A stretch of 64,000 nt of DNA from Rubellimicrobium sp. (GTDB lineage Bacteria > Pseudomonadota > Alphaproteobacteria > Rhodobacterales > Rhodobacteraceae). Positions 8,025 through 18,700 of this stretch are shown here, piece after piece. Every line of letters starts with the position of its first letter. The first letter of the stretch is position 1. The notes under the pieces were generated by a model. That model was given only the letters and a program-made list of their open reading frames with translations. It was not told where the DNA came from and ran no database searches. The stretch covers positions 1 to 64,000 of the forward strand of contig JADYZU010000051.1 in the NCBI GenBank assembly GCA_020852925.1, in the 5' to 3' direction. The translations under genes were made by a program, and so were the position numbers.

Positions 8025-9331
8025 TGGCCGACCGGCCCCGGCGCATCCTGATCGTCGCGGAACAGGCCAACCCGGAATGGGTGAGCGTGCCGCTCATCGG
8101 CTGGTCGCTTGCCCGGGCGCTGGCGCAGGTGGCCGAGGTGCATCTGGTCACGCACAGCCGCAACCGTGACGCGATCCTGCGCGCCGGCCTGACCGAGGGG
8201 CGCGACTTTACCGTGATCGATTCCGACCGGATCGCCGCCCCCCTCTGGCGGCTGGCCGAGGCGCTGGGCGGGCGCGGCGGCAAGGGCCACACCATCCTTC
8301 AGGCCGCCGGCGCCCTTGCCTATCCCTGGTTCGAGCATCTGCTCTGGCGCCGGTTCGGCGCGCGGATCCGGGCGGGCGAATGGGATGTCGTGCACCGCAT
8401 CACGCCGCTGTCGCCCACCGCCACCGGGCCCCTGGCGGCGCATTGCGCCCGGGCCGGCGTGCCGCATGTGATCGGGCCGCTGAACGGCGGGGTGCCCTGG
8501 CCTGCGGGCTTTGATGGCGCGCGGCGGCGCGAGCGCGAATGGCTGGTGCCGCTGCGGGGGCTTTACCGGCTGATGCCGGGGCGCGCGCGGATGCTGCGCG
8601 CCTGCGCCGCGATCATCGCCGGCAGCCGGCACACGCTGTCGGAAATCCCCGCCCGGCACCGCGACCGGGCCATCTGGCTGCCCGAGAACGCGGTCGATCC
8701 CGCCCGGTTCCCGCCGGGCAGCCCGCCCGCGGACGGGCGGTTGCGCGCCTGTTTCATCGGCCGGATGGTGCCCTACAAGGGGCCGGACATGCTGCTCGAG
8801 GCGGCGGCGCCGCTGATCGCCCGGGGGCGCCTGAGCCTTGAGATGATCGGGGACGGGCCGATGCTGCCGGCGCTGCGCGAACGCGCGGCGGCGCTGGGGC
8901 TGGAACGGGGGATCGCCTTTCACGGCTGGGTCGCGCATGATCGCGTGCAAGAGGTCGCGGGCGGCTGTCACATCCTGGCCTTCCCCTCGATCCGCGAATT
9001 CGGCGGCGGCGTCGTCCTCGAGGCGATGGCGATGGGCCTTGCGCCGGTGGTGGTGGATTATGCCGGGCCGGGCGAACTGGTGGACGCGGACACCGGCTGG
9101 AAGATCGCGCTGTCGGATCGCGCGGGGATCGTGGCCGGCCTCGGGGCGGTGCTGGCCGAACTGGCCGATCACCCCGAAAGGGCACGCGCGCGCGGCAACA
9201 GGGCGCGGGCGCGGGTGCTCGGGCATTTCACCTGGGCGGCAAAGGCGCGGCAGGTGCTGGCCATCCACGACTGGGCCCTGGGCCGCAGCGGCCGGCCCGA
9301 TCCGTTCGCGCCCGCAAAGGAGGCACCATGA
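8024..9331 (+). CDS. Glycosyltransferase, GT4-like
   Basis: 435-residue GT-B fold glycosyltransferase. The C-terminal half is typical of group 1/GT4 retaining enzymes: FIGRMVPYKGPDMLLEA starts the nucleotide-sugar domain, EMIGDGPML follows, and FPSIREFGGGVVLEAMAMG carries the conserved acidic pair used in donor binding. The N-terminal acceptor domain is less conserved and includes HVIGPLNGGVPW. It has no membrane helix and probably acts at the cytoplasmic face on lipid-linked intermediates. The ATG overlaps the stop of the polymerase-like gene by one base, and its stop overlaps the next gene by ATGA, so these are one operon. The sugar and linkage are unknown. Confidence 0.88.
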   Translation: MADRPRRILIVAEQANPEWVSVPLIGWSLARALAQVAEVHLVTHSRNRDAILRAGLTEGRDFTVIDSDRIAAPLWRLAEALGGRGGKGHTILQAAGALAYPWFEHLLWRRFGARIRAGEWDVVHRITPLSPTATGPLAAHCARAGVPHVIGPLNGGVPWPAGFDGARRREREWLVPLRGLYRLMPGRARMLRACAAIIAGSRHTLSEIPARHRDRAIWLPENAVDPARFPPGSPPADGRLRACFIGRMVPYKGPDMLLEAAAPLIARGRLSLEMIGDGPMLPALRERAAALGLERGIAFHGWVAHDRVQEVAGGCHILAFPSIREFGGGVVLEAMAMGLAPVVVDYAGPGELVDADTGWKIALSDRAGIVAGLGAVLAELADHPERARARGNRARARVLGHFTWAAKARQVLAIHDWALGRSGRPDPFAPAKEAP

Positions 9332-12120
9332 TCCTGCGACTGATCCTTGTGCTGCTGGCCCTGTCGCTTGCGCCCGCCGCGCGGGGCGAAGCGGGCGAAG
9401 CGGGCGACGGAGCCATGGGCGCCTTCTTCTTCGGCAACAGCCTGATCTGGCATCAGGATGGCGGCGACGAAAGTGCGGTTCCCTACTGGCTTGCCCTCAT
9501 GGCGCAGGCGGGCGGACAGGGGTTCGCGGCCGACGGCACCTGGGGTTTTCCCGCCGATTTCGCCCGCGCCCTGCCCCCGTCGTCCGACTGGCGCATCGGC
9601 GGGGTCGCGCGCCTCATGTCCGACAATCCGCGTTCGTTCCGCATGGCGGGTTTCGATGCCGCGATCCTCGCGCCGCCGAATTTCGTGCAATGGGCCGCGC
9701 CCGACCGTGACACGCTGGACGGCGCGATGTCGGATCTGATCGGCCGCACCTTCGACTGGACCCGCAATCAGGGCATCGCGCGCCTCTACATCTACGAGGG
9801 CTGGCCCGACATGGGCGATTCGGGCGCCTTTCCCCCCGAACCGCAGGCCTTTGCCGCCTGGCGTGACCATGCGCGGGGGGCCTACGACCTGTGGTATCGC
9901 GACCTGACCGCCCGCCTGGCGGCCGGTCTGCCCGGGGCCGAGGTCGGGCTGATCCCGGTGGCGCGGGTCATGGCCGGGCTTCTGGCCGAGGGGCCGCTGG
10001 CCGCGCTCGCCCCCGGCGATCTGTTCGTCGATGACGCGCCGCACGGCACGCCCGCCGCCTATCTGCTGGCCGCGATGATCACGCATTCCGCCCTTCAGGC
10101 CGAACCCGCGCCCGCGATCGCCCTGCCCGCCGGCATCCCGCCCGTGCTGCGCGACAATTACCCCGCCATCGCCGAAGCGATCTGGCGCGAGGTCGCGGGC
10201 GCGGTCGCGCCGCCGGGCGCCACGCTGTCGGTGCCGGAAACCGGGCTCGGGAACCCTTCGGTCGGCTATGGGCTGGCCGGGATCGCGGACTGGTCCAGCG
10301 AATTGCCCTTTCTCGACCTGATGAAGACCGCGCGGCCCTGGGTCGGGCATCTGCCGGGGCAATGGGGCGCGGTCAGCTTTGACGACCTGCGCGCGGGCGG
10401 GTTCCTGTCGCCCGAGGGCTGGCCCCTCGCCATTCCCGAGGGGGTCGAGGCGCTCGAGACCTTCGTCCTGACCGATCTGCCCGAAGGCGCCACAACCGCC
10501 GCCGGGCGCTATGTCGTGACCTGGCGGGGCGAGGGGCGGCTGACCCTGGGCGGCCGCGCCCGCGCGGTCGAGAGAGGCGACCACGAGGCGCGCTTCACCT
10601 TTGTCCCCGGCGAGGGGCCGGTGGCGATCCGCCTCGAGGCCATCTCCCCCGCCGATCCGCTGCGCGACATCAGCGTGCTGCGCGAGGACCGGCGCGACCT
10701 GGCGCGCGCGGGGCTGATCTTCAACCCCGATTTCCTGGCCATGGTGCGCGATGCGCGCGTGATCCGCTTCATGGACTGGATGGCGACGAACGGATCGACG
10801 CAGGTCACCTGGGACGACCGGCCGCGCCTGACCGATGCCACCTGGGCCTGGCGCGGCGTGCCCGTCGAGGTGATGGTCGATCTGGCGAACCTGATCGGCG
10901 CCGATCCCTGGTTCACCCTGCCCCACATGGCCGACGACGCCCATGTCGCCGCCTTTGCCACGCTGGTGCGCGACCGGCTTGATCCGCGGCTGCGGGTGCA
11001 TGCGGAATGGTCGAACGAGGTGTGGAACTTCGTCTTTCCACAGGCGCAATGGGCCGCCTCGCAGGCCCGTGCCCGCTGGGGCGAGGCGGCGGCGGACAGC
11101 GACGGCTGGATCCAGTTCGCCGGCACCCGCGCCGCCGAGGTGGCCGACATCTGGGCGCGGGTCTTTGGCGATCAGGCCCAGGACCGCCTTGTGCGCGTTG
11201 TGGCGGTGCATACCGGCTGGCCCGGCCTTGAGGAAGCGCAGCTTGACGCGCCGCTGCGGCAGGCCGAGGGATTGCCCGCGCCCGCGCGCTCGTTCGATGC
11301 CTATGCGGTCACCGGCTATTTCGGCGCCGAGATCGGCAGCGCCGAGGAGGCGCCCGCGCTCAGCGCCCTGATCGCGGGCGACGATGCCGCCGGGCGGCTG
11401 ACCGAACGGCTGCGCGACGGGTCGCTCCGGGCGCTCGTGGCCGAACTCTGGCCCTACCACGCCCGCGCCGCCGCCGCGCGCGGGCTGTCGCTGCTCATGT
11501 ACGAGGGGGGCAGCCATCTGGTCGCCGAAGGCGCGGCCGCAGAGGATGCCGCCATCGCCGGATTTCTGGCCGGCTACAGCTATGGCCCGGAAATGGCAGG
11601 GCTTTATGCCGAACTTCTGGCCGGGTGGCGCGCGCAATCCGCGACGGTCCCGGCCGGGCCGTTCATGGCCTTTGTCGATGTCGCCGCCCCGTCGCGCTGG
11701 GGGTCGTGGGGGGCGCGGCGGCATCTGTCGGACGTGAACCCGCGCTGGGCCACGCTGGCCGCCTGGAACAGCCTGCCGCCCGAGGGCGAGGCGCGCGCGC
11801 CCGGCACATTCGGCCATGGCGTCCTGCGCCTTGCGCCCGATTCGGGCGGCAGGATCGAGGGGACCGGCCATGCCGACATCCTGATCGGCGGCCCGGGCGG
11901 GGACGTGATCGTGACCGGCGGCGGAGATGACCTGGTGACCGGCGGCGAAGGGCAGGACCGCGCGATCCTGCCCGGCACCGCCGCCGACTGGACCCCCGCC
12001 CTCGAGGGGGCGGTGCTGTGGATGACCGGCCCGGCCGGCACGGTGCGGCTCGAGGGGATCGAGGAGGCCGGCTTCAGCGACGATCCCGGCGCCAGCCTTG
12101 TGCTGGAGGCGCAGGAATGA
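9328..12120 (+). CDS. Secreted SGNH-hydrolase-like protein with C-terminal RTX repeats
   Basis: 930 residues. A signal peptide is clear at 1-20 (hydrophobic LILVLLALSLAPAARG). An SGNH/GDSL-like N-terminal domain follows, with FFFGNSL giving a candidate nucleophile Ser38 and DDAPHGT giving an Asp236-x-x-His239 pair at normal spacing. A middle region of about 500 residues resembles nothing I can name with confidence; it includes HAEWSNEVWNF, reminiscent of glycoside-hydrolase-like extracellular proteins. Residues about 845-881 are glycine/aspartate nonapeptide repeats of the calcium-binding RTX type (GGPGGDVIVTGGGDDLV). A Sec-type signal together with RTX repeats is odd, since RTX proteins normally leave by type I secretion without one. 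It is coupled by ATGA to the preceding glycosyltransferase after AAAGGAGG, so it likely modifies or trims the polysaccharide outside the cytoplasm. Confidence 0.75.
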   Translation: MILRLILVLLALSLAPAARGEAGEAGDGAMGAFFFGNSLIWHQDGGDESAVPYWLALMAQAGGQGFAADGTWGFPADFARALPPSSDWRIGGVARLMSDNPRSFRMAGFDAAILAPPNFVQWAAPDRDTLDGAMSDLIGRTFDWTRNQGIARLYIYEGWPDMGDSGAFPPEPQAFAAWRDHARGAYDLWYRDLTARLAAGLPGAEVGLIPVARVMAGLLAEGPLAALAPGDLFVDDAPHGTPAAYLLAAMITHSALQAEPAPAIALPAGIPPVLRDNYPAIAEAIWREVAGAVAPPGATLSVPETGLGNPSVGYGLAGIADWSSELPFLDLMKTARPWVGHLPGQWGAVSFDDLRAGGFLSPEGWPLAIPEGVEALETFVLTDLPEGATTAAGRYVVTWRGEGRLTLGGRARAVERGDHEARFTFVPGEGPVAIRLEAISPADPLRDISVLREDRRDLARAGLIFNPDFLAMVRDARVIRFMDWMATNGSTQVTWDDRPRLTDATWAWRGVPVEVMVDLANLIGADPWFTLPHMADDAHVAAFATLVRDRLDPRLRVHAEWSNEVWNFVFPQAQWAASQARARWGEAAADSDGWIQFAGTRAAEVADIWARVFGDQAQDRLVRVVAVHTGWPGLEEAQLDAPLRQAEGLPAPARSFDAYAVTGYFGAEIGSAEEAPALSALIAGDDAAGRLTERLRDGSLRALVAELWPYHARAAAARGLSLLMYEGGSHLVAEGAAAEDAAIAGFLAGYSYGPEMAGLYAELLAGWRAQSATVPAGPFMAFVDVAAPSRWGSWGARRHLSDVNPRWATLAAWNSLPPEGEARAPGTFGHGVLRLAPDSGGRIEGTGHADILIGGPGGDVIVTGGGDDLVTGGEGQDRAILPGTAADWTPALEGAVLWMTGPAGTVRLEGIEEAGFSDDPGASLVLEAQE

Positions 12121-13333
12121 GGTCCCCCTCGTGATCGAGCGGCAGATACCCCGCCTCGCGCATGAGGTGTTCGGCCACCTGACCGGCGTCGAACCCGGCC
12201 TCGATGCGCGCGCGCGCCAGTGTCGAGAGGCGACGGGCCAGTTCCGGATTGGTGTGGATGCGCAGGATCGCCTCGGCCAGATGGGCGGGCGCGCGCGGCT
12301 GCACCAGCAGGGCCTCGCGTCCGTCCTCGACCAGTTCGCGCACCCCGCCCGCGGCGGTAGCGACCGAGGGCACGCCACAGGCCATCGCCTCCATCAGCGC
12401 GGTGCCCAGCGGTTCGTGCCACGAGGACAGGACGAACACCTGCGCCGACAGAAGCCCCTCGCGCACCTGTGCGGCATCGGTGGCGCCCGCCAGGGTGACA
12501 TGCGGCCCGAGCTGCAATTCCGCGATCCGCGCCTCGAGGGCGCGGCGATGGCCGCTGCCGCCCTGCGCGTCCTCGCCGGCGATGGTCAGGCGGGCGTCAT
12601 GCCCGCCCTCGCGCAGGATCTGGACCGCGCGCAGCAGGTCGTCGAACCCCTTGGCCGGCGCAAGTTCACCGCAGGCGAACAGCCGCAGCGGCTGACCGGG
12701 GCGCCCGGGAACCAGGGGGCCCTCGCGCCGGAAGAAGGCGGTATCCACGCCCGGCGGTCGCACGGTGACCCGCGCGGGCAGGCTCTCGCGCAGCACGAAG
12801 CGGATCTCGTTCAGGATGCGCGCCGTGGCCACGGTGGCAAAGCGCGCGCCCTGCCACTTGAATTCCTGCCCGGGCCCGTAGTCGGACAGCGGGCCGGGCA
12901 GGTGGATGGACCAGGTGGGCCCGCCCATGCGCCGCGCCAGCGCCGCGATCAGCGCGCCTTCGCCCGCGCCATGGACATGGATGTGATGAAACCCCTCGGC
13001 CCGTGCCCGCCGCACAAGGCGCCGGGCCGGGGCCATGGCGCGCAGCACCGCCCGGGGCAGGCCGCGTTCGCCCCGGATCATGTGCCCGAGCGGCAGCGCG
13101 CCCAGCGCGGCCAGCGCGGCCGGCGCCGCCCCCCCGGAACCAAGCCAGAAGGTCCGCTCGAGCGCGGCCTGCCCCCAGACATGCGGCATGAGCGCGGGAT
13201 CGGGCGGCTGGGTCGAGACCAGCGACACCGCGACACCGCGCTCCTCGAGCGCGGCGATCTCGCACCAGATCGCGGTCTGGGTCTGCCCGGGAAACCGGGG
13301 CACGAGATAGCCGAGCTTCGGCCAGGACGACAT
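12074..13333 (-). CDS. Glycosyltransferase, GT4 family
   Basis: 419-residue GT-B glycosyltransferase. The N-terminal LGYLVPRFPGQTQTAIWCEI is typical of a subgroup that begins with a Y-x-x-P-x-x-S/T acceptor loop. The middle HIHVHGAGEGA and IHLPGPLSDYGPG, and the C-terminal FACGELAPAKGFDDLLRAV, LTIAGED and SSWHEPLGTALMEAMACG with its EX7E-like acidic pair, place it in GT4. Start chosen at the ATG at 13331-13333; a longer form from a TTG at 13393 would run over the neighbour's start. Its 3' end overlaps the convergent SGNH/RTX gene by 47 bases. It is divergent from the GT2 gene with only 44 bases between starts. Confidence 0.88.
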   Translation of the reverse strand: MSSWPKLGYLVPRFPGQTQTAIWCEIAALEERGVAVSLVSTQPPDPALMPHVWGQAALERTFWLGSGGAAPAALAALGALPLGHMIRGERGLPRAVLRAMAPARRLVRRARAEGFHHIHVHGAGEGALIAALARRMGGPTWSIHLPGPLSDYGPGQEFKWQGARFATVATARILNEIRFVLRESLPARVTVRPPGVDTAFFRREGPLVPGRPGQPLRLFACGELAPAKGFDDLLRAVQILREGGHDARLTIAGEDAQGGSGHRRALEARIAELQLGPHVTLAGATDAAQVREGLLSAQVFVLSSWHEPLGTALMEAMACGVPSVATAAGGVRELVEDGREALLVQPRAPAHLAEAILRIHTNPELARRLSTLARARIEAGFDAGQVAEHLMREAGYLPLDHEGDLIPAPPAQGWRRDRR

Positions 13334-13377
13334 CGGACAGGACAGCCTTTGCACAGACGGGCGGGATCGGTGGCAGG

Positions 13378-14295
13378 ATGATGGATTTGCCAAGCATCGT
13401 CAAAGGGGTGGACGGCCCCGACGCCCCACGGGAACGTGAACGCGCCCTTGCCGTCATCATCCCCGCCGCGAACGAGGCGGCGCGCATCGGCGCCTGCCTC
13501 GCGGCGCTGGCCGCATCGGCGGATCCGGGCGTGACGGTCGCGGTGGTGGTGGTGGCGAACGGCTGCCGCGACGATACCGCCGGCGCCGCGCGGCGCGCGG
13601 GGGCGCAGGTCGCCGCGCGCGGCTGGCACTTCGCGGTGATCGAGCGGGCCGAGGGGGGCAAGCCCGGCGCGCTCGACGCGGGCGACCGGGCGGTGACAGA
13701 GGCGACGGGGGCGGCGGGGGCGGCGGGGGCGATGCGCCTTTACCTGGACGCGGATGTGACGGTGGCGCCCGGCCTGATCGCGGATCTGGTGCGGGTGCTG
13801 TCGTCGCAGGAGGCCCCGGCCTTTGCCGCCGGGCGGGTGAACATCACCGGCGCGGGGGCGGTCGCGCGCGCCTATGCGCGGTTCTGGGCGCGCGTGCCCT
13901 TCATGGCGCGGGGCGTGCCGGGCTGCGGGGCCTTTGCCATGAACGCGGCCGGGCGCGCGCGCTGGGGCGACTGGCCGGCGGTGATCGCGGACGATCTGTT
14001 CGCCCGGCTGAACTTTGCCCCCGCTGAGCGCCATGCTGTCGCCGCCGGCTATGACTGGCCGGTGGCCGAGGGGTTCGCCGCCCTTGTCCGGGTGCGCCGG
14101 CGGCAGGACCGCGGCGTGGCCGAGATCGCGCGGCTTTACCCCGCGCTCATGGCAAACGAGGACAAGATGCCCGCAGGCGCCGCCCATGTGCTGCGCCTTG
14201 CGCTGCGCGATCCGGTGGGCTTTGCCGTCTATGCAGCGGTGGCCCTTGGCGTGCGCGCGCGGCGGGGCAACGGGGACTGGAGCCGGGGAAGATGA
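13378..14295 (+). CDS. Glycosyltransferase family 2
   Basis: 305-residue GT-A enzyme. The N-terminal LAVIIPAANEAARIGACLAAL is the GT2 nucleotide-binding strand-loop; VVVANGCRDDT and RLYLDADV provide the donor-binding and metal-binding (DXD-like) acidic residues. A hydrophobic stretch near the C terminus (about 280-295) may anchor it to the membrane. Two adjacent ATG codons (13378 and 13381) compete as start; ribosome-binding signal is weak (GGCAGG). It is coupled to the flippase gene by an ATGA overlap, which supports action on the lipid-linked repeat unit. Substrate unknown. Confidence 0.86.
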   Translation: MMDLPSIVKGVDGPDAPRERERALAVIIPAANEAARIGACLAALAASADPGVTVAVVVVANGCRDDTAGAARRAGAQVAARGWHFAVIERAEGGKPGALDAGDRAVTEATGAAGAAGAMRLYLDADVTVAPGLIADLVRVLSSQEAPAFAAGRVNITGAGAVARAYARFWARVPFMARGVPGCGAFAMNAAGRARWGDWPAVIADDLFARLNFAPAERHAVAAGYDWPVAEGFAALVRVRRRQDRGVAEIARLYPALMANEDKMPAGAAHVLRLALRDPVGFAVYAAVALGVRARRGNGDWSRGR

Positions 14296-15662
14296 GCGTG
14301 GGTCTGCGCGGGGCGATGTCGGGCGGGGGGCTGGTGGCGCGGGCGCTGCGGTCCTCGGTGATCACGGGCGGCGGGTTCGTGGTGCAGCAGGCGATCCGCC
14401 TTGCCTCGAACCTGATCCTGACGCGGCTTCTGTTCCCCGAGGCCTTCGGGATGATGGCGCTGGTGTCGGTCTTTCTCATGGCGCTGGCGATGTTCTCGGA
14501 TCTGGGGGTGGGCCCCTCGATCATGGGCAGCGCGCGCGGGGACGAGGACGATTTCCTCGACACCGCCTGGACGATCCAGATCCTGCGCGGCCTCGCGCTG
14601 TGGGGACTCGCGCTTGCCCTCACCTGGCCGGTCGCGGCCTTCTACGGCGAAGCCGACCTCGTGCGCTATCTGCCGGTGGCGGCACTTTCGCTGGTGATCG
14701 GGGGGTTCAATCCCACGCGGATGGAGACGGCGAACCGCCACCTGCGGGCCGGGCGGCTGACCCTGATCGAGATCGCCGCGCAGGTCATCGGCATCGTCGT
14801 GGCGGTGGTGCTGGCCGCGCTCACGCAGTCGATCTGGGCGCTGGTCATCTCGGGGCTGGCGGCGGCGCTGGCCCTTCTGGCCGGGCTGAACCTGTTCCTG
14901 CCCGGCCGGGCCAACCGCCTGCGCTGGGAACCCGCGGCGGCGCACGAACTCATCCATTTCGGCAAGTGGATATTCCTGTCCACCTTCATGGGCTTCGCAA
15001 TCGGCCAGTCGGACAAGGTGATCCTCGGGCGCGTGCTGGATCTGGGCACGTTCGGCCTGTTCAACATCGCCTTCTTCCTGGCCTCGGTGCCGATGATGAT
15101 GGGCGCGCTGGTGATGCGCCGCGTCCTGATCCCGGTCTACCGCGAAAGCCCGCCCGCCGCGTCGGACGCCAATTTCGCCCGGGTGCGGCGGATGCGGGCG
15201 GGGGGGACGGCGATCCTGCTGGCCATGGTCGGGGTGCTGGCGGTGCTGGGCGACTGGCTTGTGGCGGTGCTTTATGACGCGCGCTATGCGCAGGCGGGGG
15301 GGATGGCGGTGCTGATCGCGGCGGCGCAGGTGCCCGCGCTGATCATCATGACCTGCGATCAGGCGGCGCTGGCGGCGGGGGATTCGCGGCGCTTCTTCCT
15401 GTTCACCTGCGTGCGCGCGGCCACAGTGACGGGCGGGATCCTGGGCGGCTGGGCCCTGGCCGGGTTGCCGGGCGCGATCCTCGGGCAGGCGCTGGGCAAC
15501 CTGGCCGCCTGTCCGGCGCTGGGCTGGCTCTTGCGGCCGCACCGGGCCTGGGACTGGCAGCTCGACACGGTTCTGGGCCTGGGCGGCGCGGGCCTCGGCC
15601 TGGCCGCGGTGGCGCTGAACCGTGATGCGGTTGCCGCGCTTCTTGCCCTTGCCGGGGGATGA
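14292..15662 (+). CDS. Polysaccharide flippase (Wzx-like, MOP superfamily)
   Basis: 456-residue protein with about 12-14 hydrophobic helices, expected to move the lipid-linked oligosaccharide across the inner membrane. The start region VITGGGFVVQQAIRLASNLILTRLL and the YRESPPAAS loop resemble the WzxC/ExoT/PST group of the MOP superfamily. No catalytic residues are expected. The ATG overlaps the preceding GT2 stop; the following PKS gene starts 69 bases later. It is the only flippase in the window, so it is the candidate exporter for the unit started by the ExoY-type protein. Confidence 0.9.
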   Translation: MSVGLRGAMSGGGLVARALRSSVITGGGFVVQQAIRLASNLILTRLLFPEAFGMMALVSVFLMALAMFSDLGVGPSIMGSARGDEDDFLDTAWTIQILRGLALWGLALALTWPVAAFYGEADLVRYLPVAALSLVIGGFNPTRMETANRHLRAGRLTLIEIAAQVIGIVVAVVLAALTQSIWALVISGLAAALALLAGLNLFLPGRANRLRWEPAAAHELIHFGKWIFLSTFMGFAIGQSDKVILGRVLDLGTFGLFNIAFFLASVPMMMGALVMRRVLIPVYRESPPAASDANFARVRRMRAGGTAILLAMVGVLAVLGDWLVAVLYDARYAQAGGMAVLIAAAQVPALIIMTCDQAALAAGDSRRFFLFTCVRAATVTGGILGGWALAGLPGAILGQALGNLAACPALGWLLRPHRAWDWQLDTVLGLGGAGLGLAAVALNRDAVAALLALAGG

Positions 15663-15731
15663 CCTTGGCCATGCCACACTGGCACCCCATTTGCGCATCA
15701 CCCCGACCGTGACCAAGAGCCCCGGACCGTC

Positions 15732-18700
15732 ATGACCGCCCAGACCGACTCCGCCCTGCCCGACTCTGCCCTGCCCGATCCGGCCCTTTCCGAGACCGAC
15801 ATCGCCATCGTCGGCATGGCCGCGCATCTGCCGGGCGCGGCGACGCCGGCGGACTACTGGCGCAACCTGCGCGAAGGCGTGGAATCGATCCGCCGCCTGT
15901 CGCGCGACGACCTGCTGGCCGCGGGCGAGGCCGCGCATCTGATCGGGCGCGCGGACTACGTCCCCGCCGCCGCCCCCCTCGACGGGTTCGAGAGGTTCGA
16001 CGCCGATTTCTTCGGCCTGTCGCCAAAAGAGGCGGCGATCATGGACCCCCAGCACCGCCAGTTCCTCGAGGTCGCCTGGGAGGCGCTCGAGGATGCCGCG
16101 CACCCGCCGGAACGGTTCGCGGGGCGCATCGGCGTCTATGCGGGCTGCGGTCAGGGCACCTATTACTGGGTGAACGTCCGCTCGAACCGCGATCTCCTCG
16201 AGGAGACGGGCGCCTTCCTGCTGCGCCATACCGGCAACGACAAGGATTTCCTCGCCACGCGGGTCAGCCACATCTTCGACCTCACCGGGCCGAGCGTGAA
16301 CATCCAGACCGCCTGCTCGACCAGCCTCGTCGCCATCCACTACGCGGCGCAGGCGCTGCTTCTGGGCGAATGCGACCTGGCGCTGGCCGGAGGGGTGACG
16401 ATCGAACTGCCGCAGGCGCGCGGCTATCTCTTCAAGGAGGGCGAGATCCTGTCGCCCGACGGGCATTGCCATGCCTTCGACCATCGCGCGCAGGGGACGG
16501 TGTTCGGTTCCGGCGCGGGCTGCGTGGCGCTGCGGCGGCTGGCCGATGCGGTGGCCGACGGCGATCACATCTGGGCGGTGATCAAGGGCAGCGCCATCAA
16601 CAACGACGGCGCCGCCAAGGCGGGCTATCTGGCGCCCTCGGTGGATGGGCAGGCCGCCGCCGTGGCCGAGGCGCACCGCATCGCGGGCATCGGGGCCGGG
16701 ACCATCGACTATGTCGAATGCCACGGCACCGGCACCTATCTGGGCGACCCGATCGAGGTCGCCGCCCTGACCGAGGCCTTCCGCCGCACGACCGCGGCCG
16801 ATGGGTTCTGCCGCATCGGTTCGGTCAAGACCAACATCGGCCATACCGACACCGCCGCGGGCGTGGCCTCGGTCATCAAGACCGCGCTGGCGCTGCATCA
16901 CCGGCAGATCCCGCCGACCCTTGGCTATGAGCGGCCGAACCCGGCCATCGCCTTCGACGGCTCGCCCTTTCGAGTGGCCGACCGCCTGACCGACTGGCCG
17001 CAGACCGCGCATCCGCCGCGCGCCGGGGTCAATTCGCTGGGCGTGGGCGGCACCAATGCCCATGCCGTGCTCGAAGCCGCGCCCGCGCGCGCCCCTTCGG
17101 ACGAGGGCGACTGGCCGTTCGAGATCATCACGCTGTCCGCGCGCACGAAGGGGGCGCTTGACGAGGCGTCGGCGCGGCTGGCGGCGTGGCTGCGCGCCCA
17201 TCCGGACGTGCCGCTTGCCGATGTCGCCTTCACCCTGCGCGAGGGGCGACACGCCTTCGACCGCCGCCGCGTGCTGGTGGCCGCATCGCCCCAGGAGGCG
17301 GCGGCGCGGCTGGAGGAAGGCGATCCGCGCCGGGTTTTCACCCATCAGGTCGTGGGCGATGCCCCCGCACCGGTGTTCATGTTCCCCGGCGGCGGCGCGC
17401 AATATGCCGGCATGGCCCGCGACCTCTACGAGACCGAGCCCACCTTCCGCGACTGGATGGACCGGGGCCTTGCCGTGCTTGCCACCCGCACCGACGAGGA
17501 TATCCGTGCGCTCTGGCTGCCCGATCCGGGCCAGGAGGCGGAGGCCGACCGCCGCCTGTTGCGGCCGTCGCTGCAACTGCCGCTCATCATGATCGCGGAA
17601 TTTGCGCTGGCGCAGCTCTGGATGGACTGGGGGGTGCGGCCGACCGCGCTCATCGGGCATTCCATGGGCGAGAATACCGCCGCCGCGCTGGCCGGCATCA
17701 TGTCGTTCGAGGACTGCATCGCGCTCGTGCGTCTGCGCGGGCAGCTGTTCGATACGGTCGCGCCCGGCGGCATGCTGTCGGTGCCGCTGCCGCAGGCCGC
17801 GCTGGCGCCCTATCTGACGGGGGATCTCGATCTGGCGTCGGTGAATGCGCCGGGGCTGTGCGTGGCCTCGGGGCCGGATGCGGCGCTGGTCGATCTGACG
17901 GCGCGGCTTGCCGCCGACGGGATCGAGAGCGCGCGCATCGCCATCGACATCGCCGCGCATTCGCGCATGCTCGATCCGATCCTGACCCGGTTCCACGACT
18001 TCCTGCGCGGCATCGCGCTGCATCCGCCCGCGATTCCGGTGATCTCGAACCGTTCGGGCACCTGGCTGCGCCCCGAAGAGGCCACAGATCCGGCCTACTG
18101 GGTCGCGCATCTGCGCCATACCGTGAATTTCCACGCCGGTCTCACCACGCTGTCAGCCGATCCGGGGCGGATCTATCTCGAGGTGGGGCCGGGGCGGGCG
18201 CTGGCCTCGCTGGCGGGGCAGCATGGGGTGATCAGCGCCAATCAGGTGCTCTCGACCCTGCGCCACGCGCAGGACGATACGCCGGACGACGCCTATTTCC
18301 TGTCGCAGCTGGGCCGGATCTGGGCCATGGGCGGCACGTTCGACTGGGCGCAGATCCGCGGCGAGGGGCGGCGCAACCGCGTGCCGCTGCCGACCTATCC
18401 GTTCCAGCGCAAGCCCTATTTCATCGCCCCCGCCAGCCAGACCCCTCCCCCGGCCGAGGATTGGCCGCTGCGCGAGGACGACCCGGCGCTCTGGGGCTGG
18501 GAGGCGGTCTGGAAGCCCGCCTATGCCGATTGCGACCTGGGCCCCGCGGGCGATCCGCTGGCGCTGCCGGCGCAGGACTGGCTGATCCTCGAGGGGGATG
18601 CCGGTCAGGGCGCGGCGCTGGCCGGGCGGCTGCGCAAGGCGGGCGGGCGGGTGACGATCCTGCGCCCGGGCGACGGGTTCGCCCGGACGGGCGAAGAGGA

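Noticed and set aside
9169-12378. 1069-residue minus-strand frame across the SGNH/RTX gene
   Set aside because: Antisense to a gene with signal peptide and RTX repeats; no motifs of its own, although its first part is an off-frame reading of the real GT4 gene at 12074-13333.
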